Source: Neobacillus cucumis
Lineage (GTDB): Bacteria > Bacillota > Bacilli > Bacillales > Cytobacillaceae
Reading direction: 5' to 3'
DNA length: 64,000 bases
NCBI RefSeq assembly: GCF_016908975.1
Contig: NZ_JAFBEX010000018.1
Span: 1 to 64,000, forward strand
The first letter of the stretch is position 1. The number at the start of each line of letters is the position of its first letter. A program made the translations under genes and the position numbers. Positions 34,779 through 43,700 of the stretch are shown piece by piece. The notes below the pieces were generated by a model that saw nothing but the letters and a program-made list of their open reading frames with translations, searched no databases and was not told the DNA's origin.

Positions 34779-35258
34779 GTGAGGATTATTTTTAAACGAA
34801 AGCCACTCATAACATCCATATTGATCCTTCTAGCTTTTCTAATTTGTGCGGCTTTTTATGTAAATAATAGCAGAACGGCATCGAATGAACTCCCTATTCA
34901 ACACCTTAAACAATCCAAAATAACCCAAACAGATATAGGAAACTATATCTCTAGTAATCACGATTATTGGAATAATCAATTGTGCTGGGAACATTATAAG
35001 AATTTTAGTTTTGATGAATTCAATAAAAATTATAATCAGTACATAGAAGAACTTGAGCGCGTTATCAATGCTACAGATGATGGAGATTTAAGAACCGACT
35101 TTTCTCATGCAAAAGATTTATTGACAGAGGCTGAGGAAACAAACGATATTAAACCATTAATTAATGTACATCGGATCTTTCATGATTTGGATGTTAAATT
35201 CAATAAATATTCGACTAGCGACTACTTTGGCATTACGCAATATGGAGAAAAACATTAA
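34779..35258 (+). CDS. Small membrane-anchored hypothetical protein
   Basis: A 159-residue protein with one N-terminal hydrophobic segment (about 8-30, LITSILILLAFLICAAFYV) and a soluble helical domain (about 45-155) rich in aromatic and acidic residues. The likely start is GTG 34779, though the GAGGTGAGG ribosome site overlaps it, leaving the start uncertain. No known motif. It is a single gene closed by a terminator. Probably extracytoplasmic, function unknown. Confidence 0.6.
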   Translation: MRIIFKRKPLITSILILLAFLICAAFYVNNSRTASNELPIQHLKQSKITQTDIGNYISSNHDYWNNQLCWEHYKNFSFDEFNKNYNQYIEELERVINATDDGDLRTDFSHAKDLLTEAEETNDIKPLINVHRIFHDLDVKFNKYSTSDYFGITQYGEKH

Positions 35259-35279
35259 CGGGTTTAGCCCGTTTTTTTG
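35257..35279 (+). terminator. Terminator after the small anchored protein gene
   Basis: AACGGG pairs with CCCGTT around 5 nt, followed by T7; it overlaps the stop codon. Confidence 0.8.
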
Positions 35280-35332
35280 TTTATCCAGGCATCACGCAGT
35301 TATTCTAAACGTGGATACTAAGCATGCTCTCA

Positions 35333-35385
35333 AAAATAAAAAATGCTCCCAAACGTTGATAAATCAACAATTGAGAGTATTTTTC
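35333..35385 (-). terminator. Terminator after the bdbD-like gene
   Basis: On the minus strand AATACTCTCAAT-GTTGAT pairs with ATCAAC-GTTTGGGAGCATT, with a few mismatches, followed by T6ATTTTT. A further pair GATACTAAG/CTTAGTATC (35314-35322, 35388-35396) encloses it. Confidence 0.7.
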
Positions 35386-35440
35386 TTCTTAGTATCTATA
35401 TTATATTTGGCTAGGCCCAGTCGCCATGATCTTTTTCAGC

Positions 35441-36169
35441 TCATTTCTTTGCTGCCTTGTCTATCATATTTTTCAAATCATCCAGTGTCTTTGCCACTTT
35501 ACCATTTACAAATATGGTAGGAGTACCGGTTACATTCAGTTGATTCACAAGATCCATGTCCCTTTGCCAAGCAGCATCAGCTTTATTCGCATCAAAATAT
35601 TTAACAACCTTTATTACATCCACATCACTGACAACTTCTTTTAAAGTGTCCGTAAGAAATTTTTCATTATATATATCCATTTTTTCATATTCGCTGCCTT
35701 GAGGTTGTTTTTGATAGAGAAGCTCATGAAATTTCCAAAATGCCTTATTTCCTAGTACGGCATAAACAGACTCGGCAAATTTCGCCGCACGTATGGAATC
35801 AATATAAATGAAGGAATCATTTATAAAGTATAATTTTGCGTCACCCTTATCTACTTCTTGTTTAATGGTCGGGACTACCTTTTGATTAAACATTTTACAA
35901 TATGGGCATTTATAATCTCCAAACTCAATAATCGAAACGGGTGCTGAACTTTTTCCTATGTAGGGCTCATTAGAATAGTCAATCCGTGCTGAACTTTTTT
36001 CTATGTTATGCTGATTGGTATTATCAATTTTATCTTTTGCAGTTTCCCAATTTTGGTTTTTATGAGGAGCTAAAAAGATAAAGCCAATTATAATGGCTGC
36101 AACGAAACACACTGTCAAGAATATAAACTTAGTGGAAGAATTGTCATAACTTCTTTTTTGGTTAGCCAT
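35441..36169 (-). CDS. DsbA-family thiol-disulfide oxidoreductase (BdbD-like)
   Basis: A 242-residue membrane-anchored protein: one N-terminal helix (about 14-34) then an extracytoplasmic thioredoxin/DsbA fold with the redox motif CPYC (C88, C91) in EFGDYKCPYCKMFNQ and the cis-proline loop TGTPTIFVNG. Such proteins introduce disulfides into exported proteins; a BdbC/DsbB partner is not in the window. Residues 57-80 contain a 15-residue tandem duplication (IEKSSARIDYSNEPY, IGKSSAPVS), matched by a 45-bp DNA repeat. A XylR-operator-like palindrome lies about 225 bp upstream, and a collapsed second copy lies at 40590-40920, so it may belong to the xylan regulon (inference). Confidence 0.88.
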   Translation of the reverse strand: MANQKRSYDNSSTKFIFLTVCFVAAIIIGFIFLAPHKNQNWETAKDKIDNTNQHNIEKSSARIDYSNEPYIGKSSAPVSIIEFGDYKCPYCKMFNQKVVPTIKQEVDKGDAKLYFINDSFIYIDSIRAAKFAESVYAVLGNKAFWKFHELLYQKQPQGSEYEKMDIYNEKFLTDTLKEVVSDVDVIKVVKYFDANKADAAWQRDMDLVNQLNVTGTPTIFVNGKVAKTLDDLKNMIDKAAKK

Positions 36170-36393
36170 TTTTAGAACACCTCAACTGTCTGGGATTCCA
36201 TTTTGCTTTTACTAGTAACTTATAATATTGATAAGCTAATGGATTTTTTTCTCTACACCTTAACATTGAATTTTATTTACATTTTAAAATAATACTTTTT
36301 TTGATAAATTGATAATAAATTAATTACCACTTACAATACTTCATTTTTAGTTCAATTTATCACTAACTACTTTGTAAGTATATCTTCGTAAAC

Positions 36394-36418
36394 TTAGTTT
36401 GTCTATCAAATAAAGTAA
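36394..36418. promoter_or_regulatory. XylR-operator-like palindrome upstream of the bdbD-like gene
   Basis: Left arm TTAGTTTGT, 7-bp centre, right arm ATAAAGTAA. This follows the Bacillus xylO layout (TTAGTTTGT-N7-ACAAACTAA) with two weak positions in the right arm. The 360-bp gap 36170-36529 holds nothing else but the GH3 terminator. Confidence 0.5.
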
Positions 36419-36469
36419 TAAAGCATCATTATTTTATCCCTGTTGTGCTTCCAACAATCGTCACTATAA

Positions 36470-36505
36470 AAAATCAGCTATTGGCAGAAAAACTGCCAAT
36501 AGCTG
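36470..36505 (-). terminator. Terminator of the GH3 gene
   Basis: CAGCTATTGGCAG (36493-36505 read on the minus strand) pairs perfectly over 13 bp with CTGCCAATAGCTG around TTTTT, followed by A and T6. Confidence 0.9.
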
Positions 36506-36529
36506 AACAATTGTCGCTAATGCTAGTTA

Positions 36530-39500
36530 TTAATAGGCTTTAAGATATGAGAATACTGCATTTATTGGATTAACAGTGTTTGATGTTCCATCGGTAACAA
36601 TTAAGCCAAGCTTTGGATTAGCAAGTGATAATGGTACGACACCCAGCGATGTAAATGTAGTTCCATTAGTAGAATAATATACAGTATATTGGTTGCCTGC
36701 CTTAACAAGACGTAAATAAATATTTGTTGAAGTTAAATTTCTTGTTGCAAACAACATCTGACCTCCATCGATAGACCTGCTGAGACTAAGGGCTGGTCTT
36801 CCTCCAGATATTCCGTAAGTTATCTTGATATAATTATTCTGATCATCATATACTCCTAGCCCAACCTCTTGTGTATTTTGAGGTGTTGCTGACAGTTTGA
36901 TATTAGTCTCATACTGCCAATCTCCTGCAGCCTGCTGAAGGAACAGATTTTTAATTGATCCATCCACAATATTGCCTGGCTGTGAAGTAATCTGCAATCC
37001 GTTAGTTGTCAAGCTGTAATTATTTTTATCTTCATGTAGGATCGACCACTGGTTACCAAGTGTACCGGACGTCGTAAAATCAGTGGAAATCGGTGCCCGT
37101 CCGAAGCCGATCTTATAGGTTTGTGAATAATCGCCCTCTTCAGTAACAATCGTAGCCGTACCCGGTACAGAAGTTGCCTGGGTTACTTTTACTTTCACAT
37201 CCGGATCATGGCTGATGGCTGTAATTTGCGGAACCGTATTGCTGCCATCTGGCATTTGGAAGGAGTAGTTGTAATTATCACTGGAAAACTCAGTTAAAGG
37301 TTGACCGTTAACATTAATTCCGTCTAACTCTGCTTGTTTTACATACACAACAAACTGAGTGGACTTGCTGACGCCATGATAGGTTGCAGTAGCAGTAATG
37401 GTAGCGACGCCGCCATTAACAGTTTTTATTACCCCGTTTTTATCAATGGAAACAACATCAGGACGGTTACTGCTATATTTTAATGTCATTCCTGCAGGTA
37501 ATGACTTGCTGTTACCCTTGTAAATATATCCATATAAACTCTGATCATTCATAGATACAGTAACTTGAGGAACAACTACCATACCTTTGTCATAAATTAC
37601 ACGGTCCGGAATGTCAGCCTCTGTGTCACCTTGCTGAATAGGCTTTACAGAAACAACACTAAGCTCAGGCTTCAAGTCGCCATGTACATTTATGAAGTCT
37701 TGCTGCTTGATATCAGCATCCGCACTCGATGTACTAATCTGGATGCCATAACGGTCCTGGTCTACTGTAAATTTATTCTGTGCTTCATCAAAGAAAGCAA
37801 GGTCAGGAACATTAACAGTCATGTGAACCTTCTTGGTTTGTCCAGGATTCAATGAAACCTTCTGGAAGCCTTCCAGACGCTTGGTTGGACGTTGTAATGC
37901 TGCCGGTGCGTCAGGTGTGTTCACATAAAGCTGAACAACCTCATCACCTTTTGTGTTGCCGGTATTCGTAACATCGACACTTACATCAAATGTGTCATTA
38001 GCTTGAAGATTTTTCTTACTAATATCAAGATTGGAATACTTAAAGCTTGAATAACTTAGGCCATATCCAAATGGATAGGAAATCGGACCGTTAAAATACA
38101 TATATGTTCGACCAGGATTAGTTCCTGTAGGTCTTAATGTATAATCAGTGATCGCAGGAAGTTCTGAACTGCTTTGATACCACGTGAATGGTAAATGTCC
38201 GCTTGGATTATGTTTTCCTAAAAGAACATCCGCCAGACCTTCACCTTTGCGCTCACCATTATAAGAGCTCCAAAGCATTGCAGGAACATCGTGTTCAAAT
38301 GAATTAACTTCTACTTGGCCAATTGTTTCCATAACGGCAATGGTATTAGGATTCGCTTTAGCAACTTGATCGATTAATGAAGCCTGCGCTCCCGGAAGAG
38401 TGAGGTCTTTACGGTCCCCGGCTTCGTCTGCAGTACTGTTGTCAGTTCCAGTATATACAATAACAACATCAGCATTTTTTGCAGCCTCTACAGCGGCTGG
38501 ATCTACTGTATTAAGATCCTTTGCTTGAGTCCCTTTATCAGTAAAGCCCTTGTAGTAAGTGACTTCAGCATTAGGGTTAATTGCTGTTACAGCATTTTTG
38601 ATACCATTATAAGCATTTACAAAGTTGGCGATACCCGCACTGCCCTGATTACTTGAATACCCGCCAAGATACATGTTGTCAGGATTAGCAAAATAACCTA
38701 CTACAGCAACTTTGAAGCTGCCGGAAGCTGGAACCTTAAGAGGAAGAAGTTTACCTTTACTTCCGTCTTTTTGTGTGGTTTCACTATTTTTCAACAGAAC
38801 TAAAGAGTTATCAGCTACTTTACGAGCCATATCTAATCGATCTTTAGTTTGAGTAATGGCGTTATTACTATCACTATTCGTCCATGTGCCTTCTGGAACA
38901 TTCTTACGTGCTTCTTTAACCCATGGAACACTATTTGGATCATCAAATTCCCCAAGCTGCATACGAGCAGTAAAGAGACGGATTAAAGCAGTATCAACAT
39001 CGTTTTCTGAAAATGTGCCAGTCGGAGTGACAATTTTTTGTGAAACAGCAGCTGGTATAGTGTTACCAAAGCTGTATCCATCGCTGTAGCCTGCGTTACA
39101 GTTAAGATCTTCACCGGCTCCTATCGAAAAAGCTGTTCTTTCTACCTGATTTACAGGACGCGTCCATCCTGGCGGAGTCCAGTTATGACCGGTAGGATTT
39201 GAAACTTCATAAACGGCGTCACAGTCAGAAGTCTCATAACCAGAGAAGCCAAACGTTTGACGAAGGAGCGTATCCATTGTGTGAACATTGGCTGATCCTG
39301 GCACACCGTTAATGCTATTATAAGATGTCATGACTGAGCTAACATTTGCCTTCTGTACAACCCCTTTAAAAGGTGCAGAAAAATACTCTCTGAGTGAACG
39401 TTCATCAATATTTGATGAACCGTTTAAACGGTTAACTTCGCTGTTGTTCCCAACATAATGCTTAATAGTGGTTACCGTTTTGAGATATCCGTCGCTCTCA

Positions 39501-40159
39501 GGCAGCAGCTTTCCATTCATATCCTTACCTTCCATACCGTTAACAAACTGAGAAGCGATTTGTGTTGTTAAGAATGGATCTTCTCCGTAAGATTCATCAT
39601 TTCTTCCCCAGCGCGGGTCACGGGCTAGATTGATGGTTGGCGACCAGTAATCGAGCTCCTGAGTGTTCTCAGGCGCCACTTCACGGGCCTCATCGGAAAT
39701 CTTTGTAGCTTCGTCATACATTAGCTGGGGATCCCATGTAGAACCAAGTGAAAGGTCGATAGGATAGGATGTTGTGTTGTTCAATAGTGTAGCGTTACCG
39801 GTTGGATTGTATTGAGTACGGGCTACACCATGTAGTGCCTCATTCCACCAACCATAGGCTTTAACACCAAGTCGTGGAATAGCAGGTGCTGAGCTACTAT
39901 TCATCTGGGATGCCTTCTCTTCCAGCGTCATGCGGGAAATTAGGTCCGCAGCTCTCTCTTGAAATGAGTAAGATTTGTCCAGATAAATTGGCAGTTTTGC
40001 TTGAACCTTAGATGCCTGAACAGGCAAATTCGGTTTTGTCGCTGCTGATACATTAGATGCTTGGGCTGGTAAACTACTAAATAAACTTAAACCAAGGCCG
40101 GCAGTGAGCAGCAATGACACGGTTTTTTTGCGCTTGCGCATTTTTTTGAGCTTACTCAT
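36530..40159 (-). CDS. Secreted modular GH3 beta-xylosidase
   Basis: A 1209-residue exported glycosidase. Signal peptide about 1-35 (twin-charged start, cleavage near PAQA-S). GH3 N-terminal barrel about 60-405 with the nucleophile region GYETSDCDAV (D312 likely nucleophile), GH3 C-terminal domain about 445-690, fibronectin-III-like domain about 715-800, a BIG2-type repeat about 880-940, an Ig/cadherin-like segment, and a C-terminal concanavalin-like sandwich about 1025-1209 (DUF1349/GH43-C-like). SDCDAV and the YWSPTINLARDPRWGRNDESYGEDP block fit xylan 1,4-beta-xylosidases. No sortase motif or SLH domain. A promoter with a XylR-like operator lies upstream; AGGAGG precedes the ATG. Xylose specificity rests on motif and neighbours. 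Confidence 0.9.
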   Translation of the reverse strand: MSKLKKMRKRKKTVSLLLTAGLGLSLFSSLPAQASNVSAATKPNLPVQASKVQAKLPIYLDKSYSFQERAADLISRMTLEEKASQMNSSSAPAIPRLGVKAYGWWNEALHGVARTQYNPTGNATLLNNTTSYPIDLSLGSTWDPQLMYDEATKISDEAREVAPENTQELDYWSPTINLARDPRWGRNDESYGEDPFLTTQIASQFVNGMEGKDMNGKLLPESDGYLKTVTTIKHYVGNNSEVNRLNGSSNIDERSLREYFSAPFKGVVQKANVSSVMTSYNSINGVPGSANVHTMDTLLRQTFGFSGYETSDCDAVYEVSNPTGHNWTPPGWTRPVNQVERTAFSIGAGEDLNCNAGYSDGYSFGNTIPAAVSQKIVTPTGTFSENDVDTALIRLFTARMQLGEFDDPNSVPWVKEARKNVPEGTWTNSDSNNAITQTKDRLDMARKVADNSLVLLKNSETTQKDGSKGKLLPLKVPASGSFKVAVVGYFANPDNMYLGGYSSNQGSAGIANFVNAYNGIKNAVTAINPNAEVTYYKGFTDKGTQAKDLNTVDPAAVEAAKNADVVIVYTGTDNSTADEAGDRKDLTLPGAQASLIDQVAKANPNTIAVMETIGQVEVNSFEHDVPAMLWSSYNGERKGEGLADVLLGKHNPSGHLPFTWYQSSSELPAITDYTLRPTGTNPGRTYMYFNGPISYPFGYGLSYSSFKYSNLDISKKNLQANDTFDVSVDVTNTGNTKGDEVVQLYVNTPDAPAALQRPTKRLEGFQKVSLNPGQTKKVHMTVNVPDLAFFDEAQNKFTVDQDRYGIQISTSSADADIKQQDFINVHGDLKPELSVVSVKPIQQGDTEADIPDRVIYDKGMVVVPQVTVSMNDQSLYGYIYKGNSKSLPAGMTLKYSSNRPDVVSIDKNGVIKTVNGGVATITATATYHGVSKSTQFVVYVKQAELDGINVNGQPLTEFSSDNYNYSFQMPDGSNTVPQITAISHDPDVKVKVTQATSVPGTATIVTEEGDYSQTYKIGFGRAPISTDFTTSGTLGNQWSILHEDKNNYSLTTNGLQITSQPGNIVDGSIKNLFLQQAAGDWQYETNIKLSATPQNTQEVGLGVYDDQNNYIKITYGISGGRPALSLSRSIDGGQMLFATRNLTSTNIYLRLVKAGNQYTVYYSTNGTTFTSLGVVPLSLANPKLGLIVTDGTSNTVNPINAVFSYLKAY

Positions 40160-40273
40160 ACATTCATCCTCCTAATTAAATTTATATCAACCAAGTTAAC
40201 GGAGTTCCTCCATTTGCCCTGGGAGATTCCTTACTGCAATAATCGATTCATCCAATGTTGTCTAATTTTGGTC

Positions 40274-40298
40274 AGTTTGTTTATATAGAAAACAAACT
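40274..40298. promoter_or_regulatory. XylR-operator-like palindrome of the GH3 gene
   Basis: Perfect 9-bp arms AGTTTGTTT (40274-40282) and AAACAAACT (40290-40298) with a 7-bp centre. The half-sites equal those of xylO but stand 4 bp farther apart than usual. It lies between the GH3 promoter and its start codon. Confidence 0.65.
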
Positions 40299-40370
40299 AA
40301 GTTAATAGCTCAGCAAGACCTATTCTAAGTTGTTATGGCTGATTTTCAGGAGCATTTAATCTGTTAACGG

Positions 40371-40398
40371 ATTGTATTTGTTTTAAGCATCTTGTCAA
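40371..40398 (-). promoter_or_regulatory. Sigma-A promoter of the GH3 gene
   Basis: On the minus strand TTGACA (40393-40398), a 16-bp spacer and TACAAT (40371-40376). The transcript would start about 205 bp before the ATG and cross the operator at 40274-40298. Confidence 0.65.
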
Positions 40399-40527
40399 CA
40401 TGCAGCTAGAGTAAATACTAAAAATTTAGTAAACCCTTACATATATGTATTGTTTATTCTTCCTCAAAGTAAACTGAAATTACGGATTAATTCAAATATT
40501 ACAAAATTTATTTTAACACCCTAAACT

Positions 40528-40552
40528 TTGTTTGTCTAGCAGATAAATTAAG
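40528..40552. promoter_or_regulatory. XylR-operator-like palindrome before the bdbD pseudogene
   Basis: Layout TTGTTTGT-N7-ATAAATTAA with outer ACTT/AAGT complementarity. Very close to the site upstream of the intact bdbD-like gene (36394-36418), including the CTA start of the centre. Confidence 0.5.
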
Positions 40553-40589
40553 TTTAACTTATAATATTTTTAAAAAGGCGGTTTGAAAA

Positions 40590-40920
40590 TCGGCACACAA
40601 AAACAAGTGCTAACTATTCTTCCGTAATGCTTATATTCTGGGTGGTCAGTTTAATTGCAGTCATGATTATTGGCTTTATTCTTTATCCCTCCATAAAGTC
40701 AAAATACGAGAAGTCCTGCTTTAAAATGAATCTAACATTGGAAACAGTTCAGCACAGATTGATTATACAAATGAAAAAAGCTCATTACTCGTTTCGATTA
40801 TTGAGTTTGGAGACTATAAATGCCCATACTGTAAAATGCTCAATTATTGGTTAATGGTAAAGTAGACAAAGACAATGGATAATCTGAAAAAATATTGGAC
40901 GAGGGACAAGTAGAAATGAC
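40590..40920 (+). pseudogene. Collapsed bdbD/dsbA-like gene
   Basis: Translation in shifting frames gives pieces of the protein encoded at 35441-36169: NYSSVMLIFWVVSLIAVMII (membrane helix), NSSAQIDYTNEKSS, SIIEFGDYKCPYCKMLN (redox motif), then VNGKVDKDN from the far C-terminus. About 125 codons between CPYC and VNGKV are deleted, and frameshifts separate the rest. Opposite in orientation to the intact copy, with the GH3 gene between them. Certainly non-functional as a DsbA. Confidence 0.85.
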
Positions 40921-40959
40921 TTCGGATCAAAATAGTCCGAAATGCCTAGTGACAAAAAG

Positions 40960-40987
40960 TTGAAAAATATTAAAATAACCTTATAAC
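40960..40987 (+). promoter_or_regulatory. Sigma-A promoter of the GH8 gene
   Basis: TTGAAA (40960-40965), 16-bp spacer, TATAAC (40982-40987). The predicted start point falls inside the adjoining XylR-like operator. Confidence 0.6.
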
Positions 40988-41013
40988 ATAGTTTGTCGGT
41001 CAAACAAATTATG
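40987..41013. promoter_or_regulatory. XylR operator of the GH8 gene
   Basis: CATAGTTTGT, a 7-bp centre and ACAAATTATG: a dyad with one mismatch per arm. It has the exact xylO spacing and overlaps the promoter start point, a position for simple repression. Confidence 0.75.
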
Positions 41014-41020
41014 TTTGAAA

Positions 41021-41034
41021 TGTAAGCGTTGTAT
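41021..41034 (+). promoter_or_regulatory. cre-like CcpA site before the GH8 gene
   Basis: TGTAAGCGTTGTAT agrees with TGWAANCGNTNWCA except at the last two bases. Just downstream of the operator, a place where CcpA could block transcription when glucose is present. Confidence 0.45.
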
Positions 41035-41115
41035 TTTGAGTGGGTGGCAGATTACATAAAAGCACACTAAAAAATGTATGTAATAGCTACTAATAATTAA
41101 TTGGAGGTGCTTGAT

Positions 41116-42450
41116 GTGCGTAAAATCGTCAAAAAATTAGGAATTCCGCTTCTTTCAGCAGCTACTTTACTTGCCCCTGCAAGTGCATTTGCTGCTAATT
41201 CAACAGCAGAACAAAACAACACATCCCCGGGAGTTGTAAACAATCCTCACGGAGCTTATCTAACTGGTGTGTATCCAAATATGTTTGCAAAAGCAGGATA
41301 TACAAAAAAAGAGATTAACGCAAAAATTAATGCCGCCTGGCAACAACTTTTTCATGGCAATCCAGGTACAAATCCCGATCTCTATGACGGTCAAGCGGTT
41401 TACTACCAACTTACTCCTGACATGGCTTACGTAGAGGATATCGGAAACCATGATGTCCGTACCGAGGGAATGGGCTATGCCATGATGATTGCAGTACAAC
41501 TTAATCATCAAAAAGAATTTAACTCCTTATGGAACTTTGCCAAAACAAACATGCAAATTAAGAGTGGCAAGACGAAAGACTTTTTTGCGTGGCACACCAA
41601 GACCGATGGTACCATAATCGATCAGGGCGTTGCCCCGGATGGTGACCAATGGATTGCTGCGGCACTAAGTTTTGCTGCGGGACGTTGGGGAAATGACGAA
41701 GGTATTTACAACTACCAAAAAGAAGCAAAACAAATTTTGAATGCAATGTGGCATAATGCCGACTCCGGTGGAATTAATATGTTTGACAAGACAACCTACT
41801 TGTCTACATTCTCCCCTCCAGGTGCAATCAATTTCACAGACGCATCCTACAGCTTGCCGGCATTTTATAGGATCTTTGCTTCCGTAAATCCGGAAGATAA
41901 AGATCTCTGGGAGAAAGCTGCTTCTGCAGGTGAACAACTGCTGCAAAATGCTGCAAACCCAAATACAGGGTTGGCACCATGCTACTCCAATTTTGATGGA
42001 ACACCTTTTACACCTCCTTGGGACAAGAGTGCCGATAGTTATGGTGGTAACTTTAACGAGGATGCCTGGCGCGCCATAGCTAATGCAAATATTGACGCAG
42101 CATGGTTTGGTGTAAAACCTTGGCAGACTCAATATTCCAACACACTGGAAAACTTCTTTGAGAGTCAAGGAATGAACACATATAATAGCCGTTACCATAT
42201 CGATGGTACACCAATCAATACAAATTTGGTCTCGTATGAACCACAGGTACACTCACCAGGTCTCGTATCAATGAATGCATCTTCAGCCATCTCTGCTACG
42301 AATATCAACAAGATGGATTTCGTGAATCAACTGTGGAATTTGGATATTCCATCTGGGCACGCACGCTATTACGACGGATTTTTATACATGCTAGGAATGC
42401 TCTACGACAGTGGGCAATTCCAAATTTGGTGGCCCGCAGACCGACATTAA
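41116..42450 (+). CDS. Secreted GH8 oligoxylanase/xylanase
   Basis: A 444-residue exported enzyme starting at GTG 41116 (GGAGGTG ribosome site) with a signal peptide ending AFA-A (about 26). The GH8 (alpha/alpha)6 barrel is close to the reducing-end xylose-releasing exo-oligoxylanase (Rex) of Bacillus halodurans: DVRTEGMGYAMMIAVQLN with the acid E117, WHTKTDGT, APDGDQWIAAALSFAAGRWG, and NEDAWRAIANANIDAAWFG with the likely base D316. Rex is cytoplasmic, whereas this one is secreted, so endo- or exo-action is open. It has its own promoter, XylR operator and cre-like site. Confidence 0.88.
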   Translation: MRKIVKKLGIPLLSAATLLAPASAFAANSTAEQNNTSPGVVNNPHGAYLTGVYPNMFAKAGYTKKEINAKINAAWQQLFHGNPGTNPDLYDGQAVYYQLTPDMAYVEDIGNHDVRTEGMGYAMMIAVQLNHQKEFNSLWNFAKTNMQIKSGKTKDFFAWHTKTDGTIIDQGVAPDGDQWIAAALSFAAGRWGNDEGIYNYQKEAKQILNAMWHNADSGGINMFDKTTYLSTFSPPGAINFTDASYSLPAFYRIFASVNPEDKDLWEKAASAGEQLLQNAANPNTGLAPCYSNFDGTPFTPPWDKSADSYGGNFNEDAWRAIANANIDAAWFGVKPWQTQYSNTLENFFESQGMNTYNSRYHIDGTPINTNLVSYEPQVHSPGLVSMNASSAISATNINKMDFVNQLWNLDIPSGHARYYDGFLYMLGMLYDSGQFQIWWPADRH

Positions 42451-42470
42451 TTCGAAACTTATGAGCTAAA

Positions 42471-42527
42471 ACAACAGATACTGGAGGTGGGTAGACTGGC
42501 CCTCTCCACCCTATCTGTCGTTTTTCC
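42471..42527 (+). terminator. Terminator of the GH8 gene
   Basis: ACAGAT...GGTGG pairs with CCACC...ATCTGT with unequal internal loops, followed by CGTTTTT. Plausible but irregular. Confidence 0.55.
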
Positions 42528-42572
42528 ATGTGGCGACAACATTGTATTACCTTCTTTCACCATTTGAATTCA

Positions 42573-42612
42573 ACATAAAAACCTTGATTCCTTCAAAAGA
42601 ATCAAGGTTTTT
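42573..42612. terminator. Terminator of the Gfo/Idh/MocA pseudogene
   Basis: AAAAACCTTGATTC pairs perfectly with GAATCAAGGTTTTT around 8 nt. T and A runs on both sides allow termination from either direction. Confidence 0.8.
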
Positions 42613-42639
42613 ATGGTTGAGCGTGATGATGAATCACAA

Positions 42640-43560
42640 GTGTATTGTAACTTCTGTTTTAAAGAAGCATAACATTCATCGATGACACGCATATTTTGAA
42701 GACTATTTTCTTCATTATATAGTATTGGGCCATCCTCTAGGATTGCATTTGAGAAATGCCTTACTTCAAGATTATATATCTCTATAAAACCTCTCAATTG
42801 TTTCGATTGAATCCTTTTGAATAATGACAAATCCTTCACCGCCTTTTGCGTCTGGACGGAAAGGTCTTGGAACGATGATTCCGCCTTTTGTTCCAACAAT
42901 TTCGTATATTTTTCTTGATTCCATATCCATACTGCAATCAAACATAGCGGTTGTGCCATTTTCAGGCTTTAAGACTTCAGTGGCTGAAAGGTCCACTTCA
43001 AATTTAGAATCCATTTCTCCCACTATGTCTACTTTAAGTGGCTCTGTACCCAATATATTTCGAATCGCGTGTATGCAGTAGCACCCACATCATAAATGCT
43101 CCCACCGCCTTTTATTTTGTCCACGCGAATTTTCTCATCTCTGCTTTCAAGGTAAAAAGAGAATGATGAACGCATCAATTTAACATCTCCTATTTCCCCT
43201 GAAGTGATAATATCGCGAACACGTTGGTGCTGCGGGTGAAACTGATACATAAACGCTTCCAAAACTCAACATTTTTTTCACGGAATATCAATGAGCTCCT
43301 GCGCTTCCTCAACATTTAAACAACCCGTTTTTCACAGAGTACATGCTTTCCTGATCTTGCAGCTTCAATCACCCATTTTTTGTGCAAATGATTGGGCAGA
43401 GGAATATACACTGCATCTATTTCCTGATCCGCCAACAACTCCTCATAGCTATTATACGGCTTAGCAATGTTAAATTCACACACGGTTTCGTTTCTTTCCC
43501 ACTTAGGCTTGCAATCGCAACCACTTCAGCGTTTTTTGATTGATTTCTAATTTTTTAACC
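42640..43560 (-). pseudogene. Frameshifted Gfo/Idh/MocA-type oxidoreductase
   Basis: Pieces of one NAD(P)-dependent oxidoreductase run in order on the minus strand in changing frames: KNAEVVAIAS, EFNIAKPYNSYEEL, DAVYIPLPNHLHKKWVIEAA, SGKHVLCEK, EAFMYQFHPQHQRVRDIITS, KGGGSIYDVG, KPENGTTAMFDCSMDMESRK and YNLEVRHFSNAILEDGPIL. At least four frameshifts and one in-frame stop are present, and the N-terminal Rossmann start is missing. In xylan loci such enzymes oxidise or epimerise sugars; this copy is dead. Confidence 0.85.
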
Positions 43561-43700
43561 CTCACTTAAAAAGCGGTAAACACTAATTTTTTTCTATAAA
43601 AGATCGAGAGGCTCATTTTTTTCAAATAGACTTTTGTTAAATGTCCATAATATAAGTGAATGAATTGATTGAAATTTCCACCGAAAGGGAGATCTACGGC

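Noticed and set aside
35314..35396. Small transposable element (outer repeats GATACTAAG/CTTAGTATC)
   Set aside because: The inner structure is a good terminator for the bdbD-like gene; the outer pairs are only 9 bp and no other copy was seen.
41665..42252. 195-codon frame antisense to the GH8 gene
   Set aside because: Composition follows the opposite-strand codons of the GH8 gene; no ribosome site, no known domain.
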